64,000 nt of DNA from Hermatobates lingyangjiaoensis (lineage: Eukaryota > Arthropoda > Insecta > Hemiptera > Hermatobatidae). Of this stretch, positions 23,950 to 34,499 are shown piece by piece. The DNA lies in assembly GCA_026182355.1 (NCBI GenBank), contig JAPFBL010001617.1, positions 3,383,001 through 3,447,000 on the forward strand, read 5' to 3'. Each line of letters starts with the position of its first letter. The first letter of the stretch is position 1. The notes under the pieces were generated by a model, which saw nothing but the letters and a program-made list of their open reading frames with translations, made no database searches and had not been told where the DNA came from. The position numbers were made by a program, and so were the translations under genes.

Positions 23950-25770
23950 CAGCTAGTTTAAAACTTGAAAATATTGCTATTTTGTCTAAAAAATGTCAAA
24001 AAAAATATCGTTTGAACATTATTTTTAATTTAAGTGTAGGATAGTTTCATTTATTATTTTTGAAGAAATGTTTTCAATTTTGAATTACGTTTTACATGTT
24101 GGGTCTTTGATGAAATTATTACACTAAGGATTTTATGGCATGTTACTGTTTTTTAAAAATTAATTTTCTTTCCTTTTGTCAAAAATCATAAACATTAAAT
24201 TTACTCTGAGCGAGTGTTATCTTTTTCCTGCATGCTGTACTCTGTTTTAAGGTTACTGTAAATTTGTATTGAGAAAAAAATATTTGTAATTAGCCAGTTT
24301 TAGCTAAAACTAGCCTGCACTCAACTTTACTATAAGTAAACTTAATATCAATGTTCTTGGGTATATAATATATGTCTCATTTAAGCATAATGTAAACATT
24401 TAAATGGGAGATGCTTATTAGTCTTTCATTTCTGAGGTAGTACAGATAGTGATTGATCGACTTATCAATATATAAGCTTATTTTTGTACATCCCACAGCT
24501 GATCCAAATAACCTCATTGGTATAACTATAGCAGTAATAACATTTTTGAAAAGCCAAACTGGAAATTTCTTGATACGAAATAATCTCCTACAAGAGAACA
24601 AGCCAGTGGATTTCTTATATCGGTTACCTGACCTCCTTTTACATTGAATATTTAAATCAAATTTTCAAATTTAAATCAGAAAAATACTCTTATTTTCTCT
24701 GAAAATATCATAAACATCCAAGAAAAAATGTCATTTTAAGATAATTTATAATTAAGGATATACAAAATTACATTTATTTATCTTCAAACGAAAGATTTCC
24801 ATTTGAATTATGTTTTACATTTTTGGTTTTCTATAGAATTGTTATACTGGAAATTTTATGGCTTCTTAGATTTATTAAAATCATTTTCCTTCCCCTTTAT
24901 CGAAAATCTATGTAATTTCCTTTTTAAGCTTATTCCCTCATTTAGTAGATTGACACAACATAATTGCTAAAACATCAGGTTTAATTAAAAGATAGTATAC
25001 ATTATAAATCATAACAAACTGTCCAACAGATAGAAATAATCTACTTACCTAAAACATCAGAATAGAATCTGTGTCAAGATTTCCATGAATTTAATACTTT
25101 AAGTCACCTGCACAGTAGTACCAACTTTATAGGTAAAACAAAACCAATGAATACGTCATTGTGTTTTACACATATATACCAATTTCCTCTGAGTGAGTGT
25201 TATCTTTTTTCCTGCGTCTTGTACTCTGTTATAAGCTTGCTATGAATGTATATTGAGAAAAAATATATTAGTAATTAGCCAGTTTACATACTCAACTCAA
25301 AGTCGAAGCCACCTATTCAATATAATTTAAATCATTTATGTTGGGAGCTTCTAATTTTTGAAAATAATAAATATGAACTATTAGACTAGAATAGTCTAAT
25401 TTTATCTCACTGGTTTTGCTCAAAAAATGTCTAAGTCAATGTAAATATTGCAAAAAAAATATTAAAAATTCGACAAGTATAGCAGGTGATCCCTTAGTCT
25501 AGGATAAACAAACAGTTTTTATAGCTTTATTGCTCTTTCCCGTAATTGAAACATCATTAATATTTTTTTATGAATTGCTAATTTTTTGTTCCATTTATGG
25601 TCAAATTTTCATAAGTTTTGAATAAACCATTTAGCGTCAAAAAAAACATTTTCTGAAAACAGAAATCATACTTTATCACCCGTTTGGTGAATGTAATTTT
25701 GAAAAAAATTACAAGCAATGCTAACACACTCACCCACCCACCCACCCTTTACTTATAGCAAAGTAAAAAT
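23950..25770 (+). mobile_element. Repeat A copies A5, composite
   Basis: First part (23950-24303) is an internal repeat A piece (landmarks 'tttttaatttaagtgtagg', 'gggtctttgatgaaatta'). At about 24308 a second copy starts with its own 5' end ('ctcaactttactataagtaa') and runs to about 24905. After a 270-bp foreign stretch the family resumes at about 25185 and ends at 25770 ('tttacttatagcaaagtaaa'), with two internal deletions (at about 25396 and 25710). It lies inside the hAT element. Confidence 0.65.
24906..25184. other. Unidentified 280-bp stretch inside repeat A5
   Basis: Breaks the repeat A homology. It has no coding frame and no clear inverted ends. A minus-strand 'gatgttttag|gtaagt' at about 25050 looks like a donor but no convincing exon precedes it. 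Confidence 0.4.
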
Positions 25771-25829
25771 GTCTAAGTAAATGTAAACAATGTAAATAAA
25801 TGTAAACAAAAACGACAAGTATAGCAAGT

Positions 25830-26095
25830 AAACCATTAGTGTATATCCAAAGTTTATTACCACGCTACGGTCCAGAAACTTTGATGGATCAAATGGATAT
25901 TTTTTTTTGCTAAAAACCTGTTTTTGGAGAAAAATTTTGTTATCTGAACTACTAATTCTAAAGTCTTGAAATTATATATTTAATTTCTTGTTGTATAATT
26001 TTTTTTTTGATTATTTATAGAGATTGATATGCTAAAATTTCCAAATGTTTTAGTTTAAATTATTTTTTTATTTTTTTTATCAATTGTTGTTGTTG
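25830..26095 (-). repeat. Repeat A 3'-part fragment, inverted
   Basis: Contains 'ttaccacgctacggtccag' and 'tttgatggatcaaa', the rc of the 'gattctggaccgtagcg' landmark, then 'tttttggagaaaaattttgt'. Decays into poly-T-rich DNA by 26.1 kb. Confidence 0.6.
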
Positions 26096-26134
26096 AAAAG
26101 TATCATAACATATGAATGATCAAAATATATGCAA

Positions 26135-26365
26135 GTATATTCCAACTCCTTCTCTGAGTCTATTCAGGAAATTAACTACGCACGTAATGCCATCTCTGAG
26201 TCTGAGAAATTACACAGTGCTAACAACGCCACCTCTAAGTCTATTCAGGAAATTAACTAGGTCGTACGCTATCACTGAGTCTCTTCATGAAATTACACTA
26301 CGCTCGCAACGCCTTCTGAGGCTCTTCAAGGAACTAAAGAGCACATAACGCCATCTCTGACGAAC
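26135..26365. repeat. Tandem repeat, about 40-bp period, five units
   Basis: Units run from 'cctt/ccatctctgagtct' through 'attcaggaaattaacta' to '...aacg', at about 26148, 26190, 26229, 26269 and 26312. Identity between units is moderate. Confidence 0.75.
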
Positions 26366-26379
26366 TCTTCGTGTCTCTA

Positions 26380-26460
26380 CAATAATTTCCAATCAGTAGT
26401 TACCAACTACTATTCAGTGTTACCAACCACGAATCAGTAGTTACCAACTAATAATCAATT
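26380..26460. repeat. Short tandem 'caatcagtagttaccaacta'
   Basis: Three to four units of 19-25 bp. The reverse complement of the same unit occurs as a tandem at 60.39-60.50 kb. Confidence 0.65.
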
Positions 26461-26461
26461 A

Positions 26462-26665
26462 AAATCTGGTGTGGCCTATACTCAGCTCTACTATAAGTAA
26501 ACATACTATCAAATTTCTTGGGTATATAATATAAAATGTCCTATTTAGGTATAATATGAATATCTATTATTATGCCTAAATTGTACATTATATATTATAT
26601 ACCCAAGAAGTTTGATATTATGTTAACTTATATTAAAGTTCAGTGTAGGCCACACCAGATTTTTT
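26462..26665. repeat. Foldback of repeat A 5' ends, 200 bp
   Basis: Two inverted 5' ends of repeat A face outwards: 'aatctggtgtggcctat' at 26462 and its rc 'taggccacaccagattttt' at 26647. Arms are about 95 bp and meet near 26564 ('attattatgcctaaa'). It looks like a MITE-sized derivative of repeat A. Confidence 0.75.
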
Positions 26666-27074
26666 TGTTATTGTAAAAGTTACGTTACGTAATTAATTTT
26701 TAATTTTATTTATATTACGACTGTTATCATATTACAAAGTGAGAATTGATCCCTTCTGCTGTGAGTAGATGCCAAAAAAGTAAACTTGGATGGAATCACT
26801 TTTTTGATTGTGCAACTTTTGTTTTTGACATCCACTGACTGCACAATCAGTTAATTAATTTACCAATTAATTCTCACTTTTTTTTTCTTTAAAACTATTA
26901 ATTTGTGGTTGTAACTCAGCCGGAACGCAAATTGCCATAGTTTACCTAACCTTCACATTTTTTGTCGAGTTTTGTAAATATGGTATACATAAAGCTGTAG
27001 GAGGTCCACAGGAAGCAGTTAAACTTTGAAAGTGGTCTATGAAAAAAAAACCTCTGGGAACCTATGATCTAGCT

Positions 27075-28220
27075 TTTGCAGATTCTTTACCGGTCGTGAA
27101 ATATCATATATTCCAGATCTATTCAATTCTAGTACTCTCTTAATATAATAATTAGTGAATGACGCTAAGGGTCATTGTTAATATCTCAAAAGTAATTCAT
27201 TTTTAAATAACAGTAAAAGACGAATTACTTTTAAGTGGTAAAATATAAATAACTATTTATTTGCTTTGTGACTTCTATGTTAGAAGATGAGTTTTTAGAG
27301 GTCATAACAACGAAGATCAAATATCGAGTCAAAATAGATGCAGAGAAGAAAAGAGTGTGTTACATTACAACTTTCCAGTGGTTAACAGGCTGCTCTGATC
27401 CATCCAATGTTCTCAGTTGATATTATTCAATTATTTATAGAAGAATGTCAGTATCATATTTTTTTTATTTATACAAAAAGAGTTAATTCTTTCAAAAAGT
27501 TTTGGACGTGTCATGAAGAATTTTTTATATTGATGAATGACGCAAAGGAAAAACACTCCCAGATTTAGAAAGACGACCTCAATAGAAAAATGTTAGATAC
27601 GACTGATTGAGTTCAAGTCTACCATACTATATGTGCATTCCCTCTGTAATTACCGGACCTTTCTTCTTTTCACTCGCCATATCTTACGTAGAAGTATAAT
27701 AATTATTACCCGGAAAAACTTTCGAATTTAGTAGATTAACTCAAGTGTGTTCAGTACAAAGCAGACTAAATGTAAGGCAAACTTTGGCTAATCAATTGTT
27801 CAACACTTCAGAGCTTCTGTGATCACACACTTACTCAACACTTCAGACATTGCCCTATCTCAACACTACACCCAGTTCAATTTAACATTCAAAAAACAAA
27901 AATATATTTTGAACGTATTCAAACTTCCTGAAACACTTGCAATTTATTATACCAAAATATATGCAAAAACCCCTGTTTACACTACTATCACTTGAGCCAT
28001 GTATATTGTAATATTCGTTTCCCTGAACCCATCGTAAGGAAAGTTTCTATCCATACGTAAAGTTGGCCTACCACAACTTTTTAAGAGAACTATTATTTAT
28101 AACATATAATGAAATACAATAAGGATAACATAGAAACTAAATCATTATTTAAATGAAAGTAAAACCAACCATGAATGCTCGGTACAACAAGAAATGAAAT
28201 AAAAAAGGAAGTTTACTAAC
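27075..28220. other. Unannotated stretch
   Basis: No repeat family or gene recognised between the hAT element and the 28.2-kb microexon; if the exon model is right this is intron sequence. Confidence 0.4.
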
Positions 28221-28247
28221 CTTATCGTCGTCTCCTTCACTATCACA
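28221..28247 (-). CDS. Candidate host microexon (27 bp, phase 0)
   Basis: On the minus strand an acceptor 'ctttcatattttcag' is followed by 27 bp encoding CDSEGDDDK and a donor 'gttagtaaac'. Length is a multiple of three and both borders are phase 0, like the two exons upstream at 37.5 and 40.6 kb on the same strand. Each alone could be chance; three in a row with matching phase support one gene. The peptide is acidic. It may be a skippable cassette. Product unknown. Confidence 0.5.
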
Positions 28248-28639
28248 CTGAAAATATGAAAGTCTCGTTAGTAAATGTACACAACGAAATCAATATCTCA
28301 AGTCAATATCAAGTATTGTAAATTAATTTTTAATCTACCTGCAAATCATCGACACCTCAAAAGCAAAATCATCCATTCTAACCTTTAGTAAAAATATTAT
28401 TTGTGTTTAAATCAATATGACAAGGGGGAAAGCGAAAATAGAAATCTTCCGTAGGAAAACTTAAAAGATAGGAAAGAAACTATCTTTTTATAAAGAAAAT
28501 GTTAAAAAAATTATTTTTTTTAAATAATTTTTTATATATTGCTTATATTTTTTGTTTTCTTCCCCTTTATTTCTCTTTATATTTCTTACAATCTAGACTC
28601 CTGAATGCCTTTTTTTTATTTTCTCCTTTGCGTTAGCAC

Positions 28640-28945
28640 TGATTAGCCCTCCACCAGAGAGTTCTACAGTTGGCTGTTGTCCCTCCATCAAGTCACTTCT
28701 TCTCCTCAGGACGACCGCCATAACGGTCGAAATATTGAAAAGTGAGTCCTACTGCTACGTTTCTTTCTATGTGTCACAGTTTATTTTAAATATATTCAAT
28801 CCTTCTTGATCTCATTTCGTTTATGACATATATATATGACTTTGTATCGGTCGGTGGACGCATCCACATCTCCACTCCTGTGTTCTTTCTTCTTTTCCTT
28901 TTTCTCCTCTCCTGAAGACGGTAAGGCAGCCAAAATGATAGATAA
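28640..28945 (+). mobile_element. PLE terminal (pLTR-like) shards
   Basis: Two different PLE ends in a row. The first holds a hammerhead-like motif at 28702-28737. The second ('gtatcggtcggtggacgc' to 'cctgaagacggtaaggc') has a decayed one at 28911-28940 and matches, inverted, the shard at 60.17-60.27 kb. Penelope-type elements carry such terminal repeats at both ends of the RT/endonuclease ORF. Their coding partner nearby is the fragment at 29.05-29.64 kb. Confidence 0.6.
28702..28737 (+). ncRNA. Hammerhead-like motif
   Basis: CUCAGGA box (CUGANGA with one change), spacer C, stem II GACCG-CCAUAA-CGGUC (five pairs), GAA, self-complementary AUAU, then U. For stem I, upstream 'CACUU' pairs with downstream 'AAGUG' across an internal loop. 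Confidence 0.55.
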
Positions 28946-29044
28946 CCGTGAGTGTTAGTCACTTTTTGTTGTTGTTTATGTTTAACTTTCTAGTTATAAC
29001 TTTAAATATATATAAGATAGAAATTACCACTAAATCGTTAATTG

Positions 29045-29640
29045 ATAGGGAAAAAGTTATTAAGAGCTTTCGAGTGTTACAAAGCCTTCTAAAAGAACCG
29101 AGTAAAGCAAACGAGTAGAGAGTAATGAAATAATGTTTCCAGAACTATAAACATTCCAATCACCTGGTGAGGAAAAACGAGGGAACCAGGCGACACTTTG
29201 TCTGCAATCTCCTTTTCTAAATGCCAAACCATTTTTAGTAAAAAAAAGGGGCTGATTTAATGATGAACTTTTCATGAACTAGCACTTTGGTTTGTTCCCT
29301 GTTCATTGAATGTTTAAATTTACTACTATGCAGAATTAAAGAATTCTTGTTTCTCTCCTTATAATAATATGTATAATGCTGTTTAACACGTGCTTCCAGC
29401 CCTTTACACGTTTGTCCATAGTAATTGAGCCTACGCTTATTACAAGGAATAAAATTTACACACCCTTAAAGTACAACTCGTAGAATGCTTTACTAAAAAC
29501 TCTTTATAATGCCACCATTCTTGAAGACATCAGTAATATCAAACTACTTTAACAGGGAAGAAATGTCACCTGGTGCAACACTAAAGAGGAGTACAACAAA
29601 TTTAGCAGGGTTGAAAAGTTTCTTCTCTTGCATTTTGTTA
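29045..29640 (-). pseudogene. PLE GIY-YIG endonuclease, decayed
   Basis: On the minus strand, from about 29470 to 29290, a frame reads 'FIPCNKRRLNYYGQTCKGLE' followed by 'ARVKQHYTYYYKERNKNS'. This is the GIY-YIG pattern of Penelope-like elements (usual form '..IPC..C...YIGQT...L..R..QH'), with YYG in place of YIG. Downstream, 29275-29060 continues in shifted frames with C-terminal-like text ('SLLSTRLLYSVLLEGF') and ends at a stop. Upstream of 29640 the RT is missing. The PLE endonuclease nicks target DNA for target-primed reverse transcription. Stops and shifts make it inactive. Confidence 0.6.
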
Positions 29641-29725
29641 TCAAAGTTTCTTTTTATATATTTCTTTATTGTAGGGTAAAAAGCTAATGAAATGGTCTCC
29701 ACATATAAAAATTTAATGGTATTAA

Positions 29726-29761
29726 CAACGCGTTTCGAACACGTAGTATTCTTCCTCAGGC
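29726..29761 (-). ncRNA. Hammerhead-like motif, P2 left arm
   Basis: CUGAGGA box (exact CUGANGA), spacer A, stem II GAAUAC-UAC-GUGUUC (with G-U pair), GAA, ACGCGU (perfect palindrome), U. Confidence 0.6.
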
Positions 29762-29855
29762 CTTAACTAAAAAATACAATGACACCTCTCTGATAACTCT
29801 GATGACCTCAATAACAATAGACAACCATCTGGTGTCATTGTATTTTTTAGTTAAT

Positions 29856-29890
29856 GCCTGAGGAAGAACACTACGTGTTCGAAACGCGTT
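29856..29890 (+). ncRNA. Hammerhead-like motif, P2 right arm
   Basis: CUGAGGA box, spacer A, stem II GAACAC-UAC-GUGUUC (six Watson-Crick pairs), GAA, ACGCGU, U. Compared with the left arm, one stem II base differs and pairing is kept. Confidence 0.65.
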
Positions 29891-30161
29891 ATTTATACGA
29901 TTAAATCTTTATATATATATGTGGAGACCATTTCATTAGCTTTTTACCCTACAGTGAGTAAATACCACATAATAACTGATTGCACTACGTTAGAACATTT
30001 CTTTATGTTACCAATGAATGGTTCAAACTGCGATAGAGTAGGTGGTCTCAATTTCCTTGCTCAAAACTCGTGACGACAGATCCTAGAAATTCTCATGAAC
30101 AATGCTTTCAACAATGTATATAAGAAACCACATGAATGAGCTTCCTATAAATACTTATCTA

Positions 30162-30430
30162 AGGTAAAATGGATAAACAAACAAAAGTCTCCACACAAAT
30201 GAAGTTTTATTCAACAACAACAACAACAACAACAACAAGGCGTTTCGAACACTTTGTGTTCATTATCAGGAAGACACTATAATACAAATTATATCTAATA
30301 AGTTACAAAATCAGAGTGAAATAATAAAATTCAATTAAGAGAATTGAACACAAAGTGTTCGAAACGCGTTGTTGTTGTTGAATAAAACTTCATTTGTGTA
30401 GAGACTTTTGTTTGTTTATCCATTTTACCT
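30162..30430. repeat. PLE palindrome P3 (about 90-110-bp arms)
   Basis: Arms 30162-30270 and 30343-30430: 'aggtaaaatggataaaca' against 'gtttatccattttacct', each with a GTT/AAC trinucleotide run (eight units left, four right) next to the motif. Flanking text after the right arm resembles that after P2, so both belong to one PLE lineage. Confidence 0.85.
30239..30270 (-). ncRNA. Hammerhead-like motif, P3 left arm
   Basis: CUGAUAA box (one change from CUGANGA), spacer U, stem II GAACAC-AAA-GUGUUC, GAA, then ACGCC-type stem III. The right arm at 30351-30370 keeps stem II, GAA and ACGCGU-U but has lost the CUGANGA box. Confidence 0.5.
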
Positions 30431-30686
30431 CAGAATGAGTAAAATCAGTAATACCACACAGTTAGAGATTACACAACTAATTATATAAATGCTAATCTGG
30501 AAACCATTGCCCATATTCGTCAAAAGAACACTCAAACGTCCATCATTTTCAGTATCAATAGTGAATATTTGATTGAGACTTGGCCATTTAAGCAACTGAA
30601 ATACACAGGACATATCATATAGATTCTCTTTAACACCTGAAGGTTTAATACATGCATATTATTATTACCACTGAGGTTAGTATGAT

Positions 30687-30766
30687 TTATATTATTAATA
30701 TGGCAAACCGTGATACCTCGTACGATGATGTTGGAGGTATGACGGTTTGCCATATTAATAATATAA
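30687..30766. repeat. Small palindrome P4 (33-bp arms)
   Basis: Arms 30687-30719 and 30734-30766, one mismatch, 14-nt loop. 'ttaccactgaggttag' beside it matches the context of P1 at 18.78 kb. Confidence 0.85.
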
Positions 30767-30779
30767 ACCTGGAGGTTTA

Positions 30780-31265
30780 TTAACAGTTTCCCCTTATTTT
30801 GCTAACTAGACATTGGGATGACTGACACCTTTATAGTTTTCAAAATATTCTTTCACTTACAACACGAACGCCTGTTCTTCTCTTGTTTAGCTCAATTCTA
30901 TTGAGTTGTAATTTCATTTATTGTAAAGTCAAATTTTTATCGTGACATTATTTATTGTGACATTTGCAATTAGAGATATCTCTAAAGAGAAAATGATTTT
31001 AATTAGTTCCTTGTTTTTAAGTTATTTTTTATTATTTAATACACTATTTATCTTTTTTTATTTAATTATTTCATTTATTATTTAATTTTTCATTTTTTAT
31101 TATTGAATTATTTTATTTATTTAATATTTTTATTTATTCATAATATTATTTTAAGTTTTTTTTTTATTAAAGCTTAGACCATAACTTATATTTATGTATC
31201 ATTTCCTCTGTTCATCCCTCAGTTTCTCTTTTATTACTTTTTCATATTTCTTAATGTAATTATAA
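30780..31265. other. T-rich low-complexity DNA
   Basis: 31010-31180 is mainly TTTAT/ATTT-type sequence. No gene seen. Confidence 0.6.
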
Positions 31266-31949
31266 AGTGATTCTTGTCTACCTTATTCTCTGTGCGGACG
31301 AGTACGCGGCAACATTGTTGGTCTCCAACCGTCTCTGTAACAGTGCGCTTGGTTTTCCCCTCCTATATATATTTTTTTTTCATTTCAAAAGCGGAAAGAA
31401 GATTAAAACTGGACACAATACGAGTTCAAAATCAAAGAAGAGTAAGACACAGAGTAAAGAAATTACAAACCCAAATTTTCGGGGAAACCGACCACAGGGG
31501 AAATGAGAAATGGGGCTCACATGTTGGGGCCCAACATGATCGGCCTTTGCATGTTGAACAGGCAAAGGCAAGTAACCGAACCGGCAATGGAAATAATTAC
31601 CTTCTAGTAATAGAATTAATAGAAGATATAAACAGGAATTCAGATAAGCAATACAAGATGGGTGAATATAAAGGAATCAGGGAGAATTGGAGAGAAAATT
31701 AAAAGAAAGACCAAAGACCAACGACCAACGAGAGTTTCCGTGCAATGCTGCACGTTGGAGTCAGGCAGTTCCAGGCCAGAGGCTTTCACCTGCTTGTCTA
31801 TTAGTACTGCTTTAACTGTGCAGTGTCAGGTAAGTCGGTATGTTAGTTTCTGTCCTGTCTAGGGTGAGTATGTTTCGTGGTCGGATGGTCTTTACAGTAC
31901 TAGAGTCTGTTGTGAGTTTGGTGATCCAATTATTCAGAGGAGGATAGTT

Positions 31950-32815
31950 TCAAGAAATTTGAGGTAAAAGTGCTCTTACTAGCAGGTTTGGGTGTACGGG
32001 AAGTTTTCTGTCTTCATTGATAGTCAGACGCCTAATGTAATCTTGTATTGGTTCCATCCTTAGATCATGCTGGATATCGACATTTATCGCATAAAAAGGA
32101 GCATTGGCTATAAGGCGAGCACACTTGTTCTGGACAATCTGGAGTCGTTTTTTATTCGTTATCGCAGAGTTGTACCAGACGGAACACCCATAGGTCATGG
32201 TAGTTCTTATAACCGCCTTATAGACGACCTCCTTTACTGCATGAGGAGTATCCCTTGATTTAAGGATGGGATACAGATGACACAACAACGCTGTGATCAG
32301 CTTGTGTTTGGCTGTTAGATGAGATATGAAAGTTAGTCCGCTGTCCAGAATAACTCCCAGATAGCGGACTTCCCTTGTAAATGGAATGCTGATTCCATCA
32401 ATGAAGACAGGGGCAGGATGACGGGTCGAACCTTTACTGAATCGGATATATCGGCTTTTACCCGGGTTGATCCGCAGTCGCCATTCAGAATACCACTCAG
32501 TCAACCTATCTATGTAACTTTGCAGCTTCACGATACTGTGACCGAGGCATACCGACTTAAAGGCAACCGCAGTATCATCCGCATAAAAGCCAACAAAGGT
32601 CAGAATTTTTCTGGATGAGTTGGGATGTAGAACTGGAGGAGGTTTAGGCAGGTCAAAGGTGTAAAGGTTGTATAATAGGGGACCAAGAATGCTTCCCTGA
32701 GGTACACCTCTTCACATCTGTCCTGTTGGAGAGTTCCTACTGTTAACTGTTACAAAAAACTGGCGGTATGAGAGGAACGAGCGAATTATTTCGATAAACC
32801 AAAAAAGAAAGAAGA
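31950..32815 (-). pseudogene. Jockey-clade LINE reverse transcriptase, 3' part
   Basis: The minus strand reads, in order: 'RGVPQGSILGPLLYNLYT' (RT motif 4 region, about 32710-32660), 'FYADDTAVAF' (catalytic motif, about 32590-32560), 'LRINPGKSRYIRF', 'VRYLGVILDSGLTF', then 'YKAVIRTTMTYGCSVW' and 'LQIVQNKCARLIANAPFY', the thumb/C-terminal motifs typical of Jockey-type elements of arthropods. The last 193 codons (32531-31950) are one open frame. Upstream there is an in-frame stop just before RGVPQGS, and the copy starts only near 32815, so it is 5'-truncated, as LINE copies usually are. The active-site YADD is intact. It is the least decayed LINE here. Confidence 0.85.
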
Positions 32816-33189
32816 TTTTATTAATTTTAGTTTAATTGATACCCTCGTTTGTCTTCTAGGAAAAGTAGCCTTTGTCTTCATGTCAACGGGGGTAGAGGTT
32901 GCACAAATCAATATCCGTAGAAGACCATAGAGAAAACCAACACCCAACCACCACAAAATCAGAAATAAAAAGGGAACAGGAGTTCATTGCAAAGTGAGGC
33001 TCATGTTTTCTGTCAATAATCTTATATCACAGAGGGACTGTGCAACCTCTATACCCATTGACGGAATAACCGAGGCTTCGCTGGGCAGCGGGTAACTGGG
33101 ACACACGCATGGACCCACAAACTCTACTCTCCTATTGGTCACCATTGTAACGAATCATATTCCTTTCCCCGAACAACTCATAGAAAACA

Positions 33190-33194
<5 letters not shown>

Positions 33195-33241
<47 letters not shown>

Positions 33242-33248
33242 TATATGG
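33195..33248. repeat. (AT)n microsatellite
   Basis: About 54 bp of AT with one slip near 33233. Confidence 0.95.
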
Positions 33249-33315
33249 TATATATATGAAGCTTAACATAACTTCTTTTTTTCATCCAAACGTTGAAGTA
33301 TTTGTTAGGGTGGAT

Positions 33316-33351
33316 CCGACATGTTTCTACTGGCATCCAGTCATCTTCAGG
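33316..33351 (-). ncRNA. Hammerhead-like motif, P5 left arm
   Basis: CUGAAGA box (exact), spacer U, stem II (G)ACUGG-AUG-CCAGU(A), GAA, ACAUGU (perfect palindrome), C. The cleavage base C and palindromic stem III are as expected for a dimer-forming type I hammerhead. Confidence 0.6.
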
Positions 33352-33668
33352 GTAATTATATGAAGTGTAATGTGTTTAGCGGTAGTATTAAAACACTGTT
33401 TAGAGTAAGCGTTGTAATGTAGTTGCGAGTTCTGTTGGGCTGAAGTTACTGGTTAGTTTGAGTTGGTGGGGGGGGGGGGGGGGGGTTGACGATTCCTTTA
33501 TATGTCTCTGGTTACATGAAGGGATCGTGAACCCCCCACCTCACCAACGCACCATCACGTCAAACTAACCAGGAACTTCAGCCCAACAGAACTCGCAACT
33601 ACATTACAACGCTTACTCTAAATAGTGTTTTAATACTACCGCTAAACACATTACACTTCATATAACTA

Positions 33669-33697
33669 CCCTGAAGATGACTGGATGCCAGTCGAAA
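33669..33697 (+). ncRNA. Hammerhead-like motif, P5 right arm (decayed 3')
   Basis: CUGAAGA box, spacer U, stem II GACUGG-AUG-CCAGUC (six pairs), GAA, but the stem III palindrome of the left arm is replaced by AAUAAAU, where sequence of another PLE begins. Confidence 0.45.
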
Positions 33698-33718
33698 ATA
33701 AATTAAACTGAAATTAAA

Positions 33719-34015
33719 CTCTCACTGTCAACGTTTCAGGTTTTATTTAAAACCTTTTTCATAGGCAGAAGTATAAATATATACTTATAATAAAATTATT
33801 ATATACTTATACTTATAACAAATATATATTATAAAAGTATAAACAGTGTACGTGTTCATTCAAACTATAGTTGTTGTTGAAATCCACAGATTATTTTTCT
33901 TTGTAAAATAATTTGTAATATAATACTTAATTTTTCTGTTTCAAAATTATCCTTCTGCCTATGAAAAAGGTTTTAAATAAAAACCGAAACGTTGGCAATG
34001 AGAGTTTAATTTGAA
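33719..34015. repeat. PLE terminal pair around 34 kb
   Basis: Inverted copies of another PLE end: 'caacgtttcaggttttatt' at 33729 and 'aaataaaaaccgaaacgttg' at 33975. Each has a six-base stem GGUUUU/AAAACC, GAA and ACGU followed by U, preceded by 'CUAUGAAA' in place of CUGANGA. The same family occurs at 50.71, 50.93 and 56.85 kb. Confidence 0.65.
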
Positions 34016-34081
34016 CCTGAAAAACTGATCGAGTCCCGATAAACTTTAGTTTCTTTTCTATTCCACGGTCGATACTTTTAT

Positions 34082-34122
<41 letters not shown>

Positions 34123-34191
34123 TAAAATGGTCCAACAGGACTACTAGTTGACACTTGAAAGAGAAAAAACAAATAAAGATACACACAAAAG

Positions 34192-34245
34192 ACTCACAAC
34201 GATATTTCGACAGTCGTCGTCATCGGGTAGAAGTAGTCCCTTTGA
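34192..34245 (-). ncRNA. Hammerhead-like motif, P6 left arm
   Basis: CCGAUGA box (one change), spacer C, stem II GAC-GACU-GUC, GAA, AUAU, C. Right arm has the same. Confidence 0.5.
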
Positions 34246-34499
34246 GTAGCTGAAGCTAACTGAGAGGTAGACCGAATGCAAACGAACACGCACGCACTCT
34301 GTCGGCCGTCCTAGGTAAGCTACTAACTACAGAGAGAAAAATAACTAAAAAGAACAAATAAAAGCAAATAAAAATAACAGAAGGAGAAGAATAGTAAATG
34401 AAGCAATAAACAATTTAAAAAAAAATAATAAAAAATTAAAATAAATAAATAAAAAATAAAATAAAATAATCAAAATAAAAAAAAAATAAAAATAATTAA

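Larger units (their letters stand above)
23126..27066 (+). mobile_element. hAT-type element with 8-bp TSD, 3.9 kb
   Basis: The sequence ATCTAGCT stands on both sides (23118-23125 and 27067-27074), a perfect 8-bp target-site duplication, the length typical of hAT elements. The left end is 'ccgtggttcccaaaggagtc' and the right end, reversed, is 'cataggttcccagaggtttt', agreeing over about 12 of 16 bases around GGTTCCCA, the usual hAT terminal text. No transposase frame is present. Much of the interior is later insertions: repeat A pieces at 23.95-25.77 and 25.83-26.10, and the foldback at 26.46 kb. Original left sequence remains at about 23126-23940 and right sequence at about 26670-27066. Orientation is arbitrary. 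Confidence 0.8.
29671..29952. repeat. PLE palindrome P2 (about 120-bp arms)
   Basis: Left arm from 'gtagggtaaaaagctaatg' to about 29790 and right arm 29832-29952 ('cattagctttttaccctac'), around a loop of some 40 nt. Each arm contains a hammerhead-like motif pointing outward from the centre. Arms differ at a few bases ('gaatac'/'gaacac') and one short AT-rich indel. Confidence 0.85.
33311..33697. repeat. PLE palindrome P5 with poly-G loop
   Basis: Left arm about 33311-33468 and right arm about 33536-33697, with the loop holding an 18-base G run (33468-33485). Both arm tips carry the same hammerhead-like motif. Arms share long identical blocks such as 'ttctgttgggctgaag'. Confidence 0.85.

Noticed and set aside
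24990..25060. Minus-strand donor 'gatgttttag|gtaagt' as another host exon
   Set aside because: The only nearby acceptor would leave 20 bp with a stop, and the region is an insert in a repeat.
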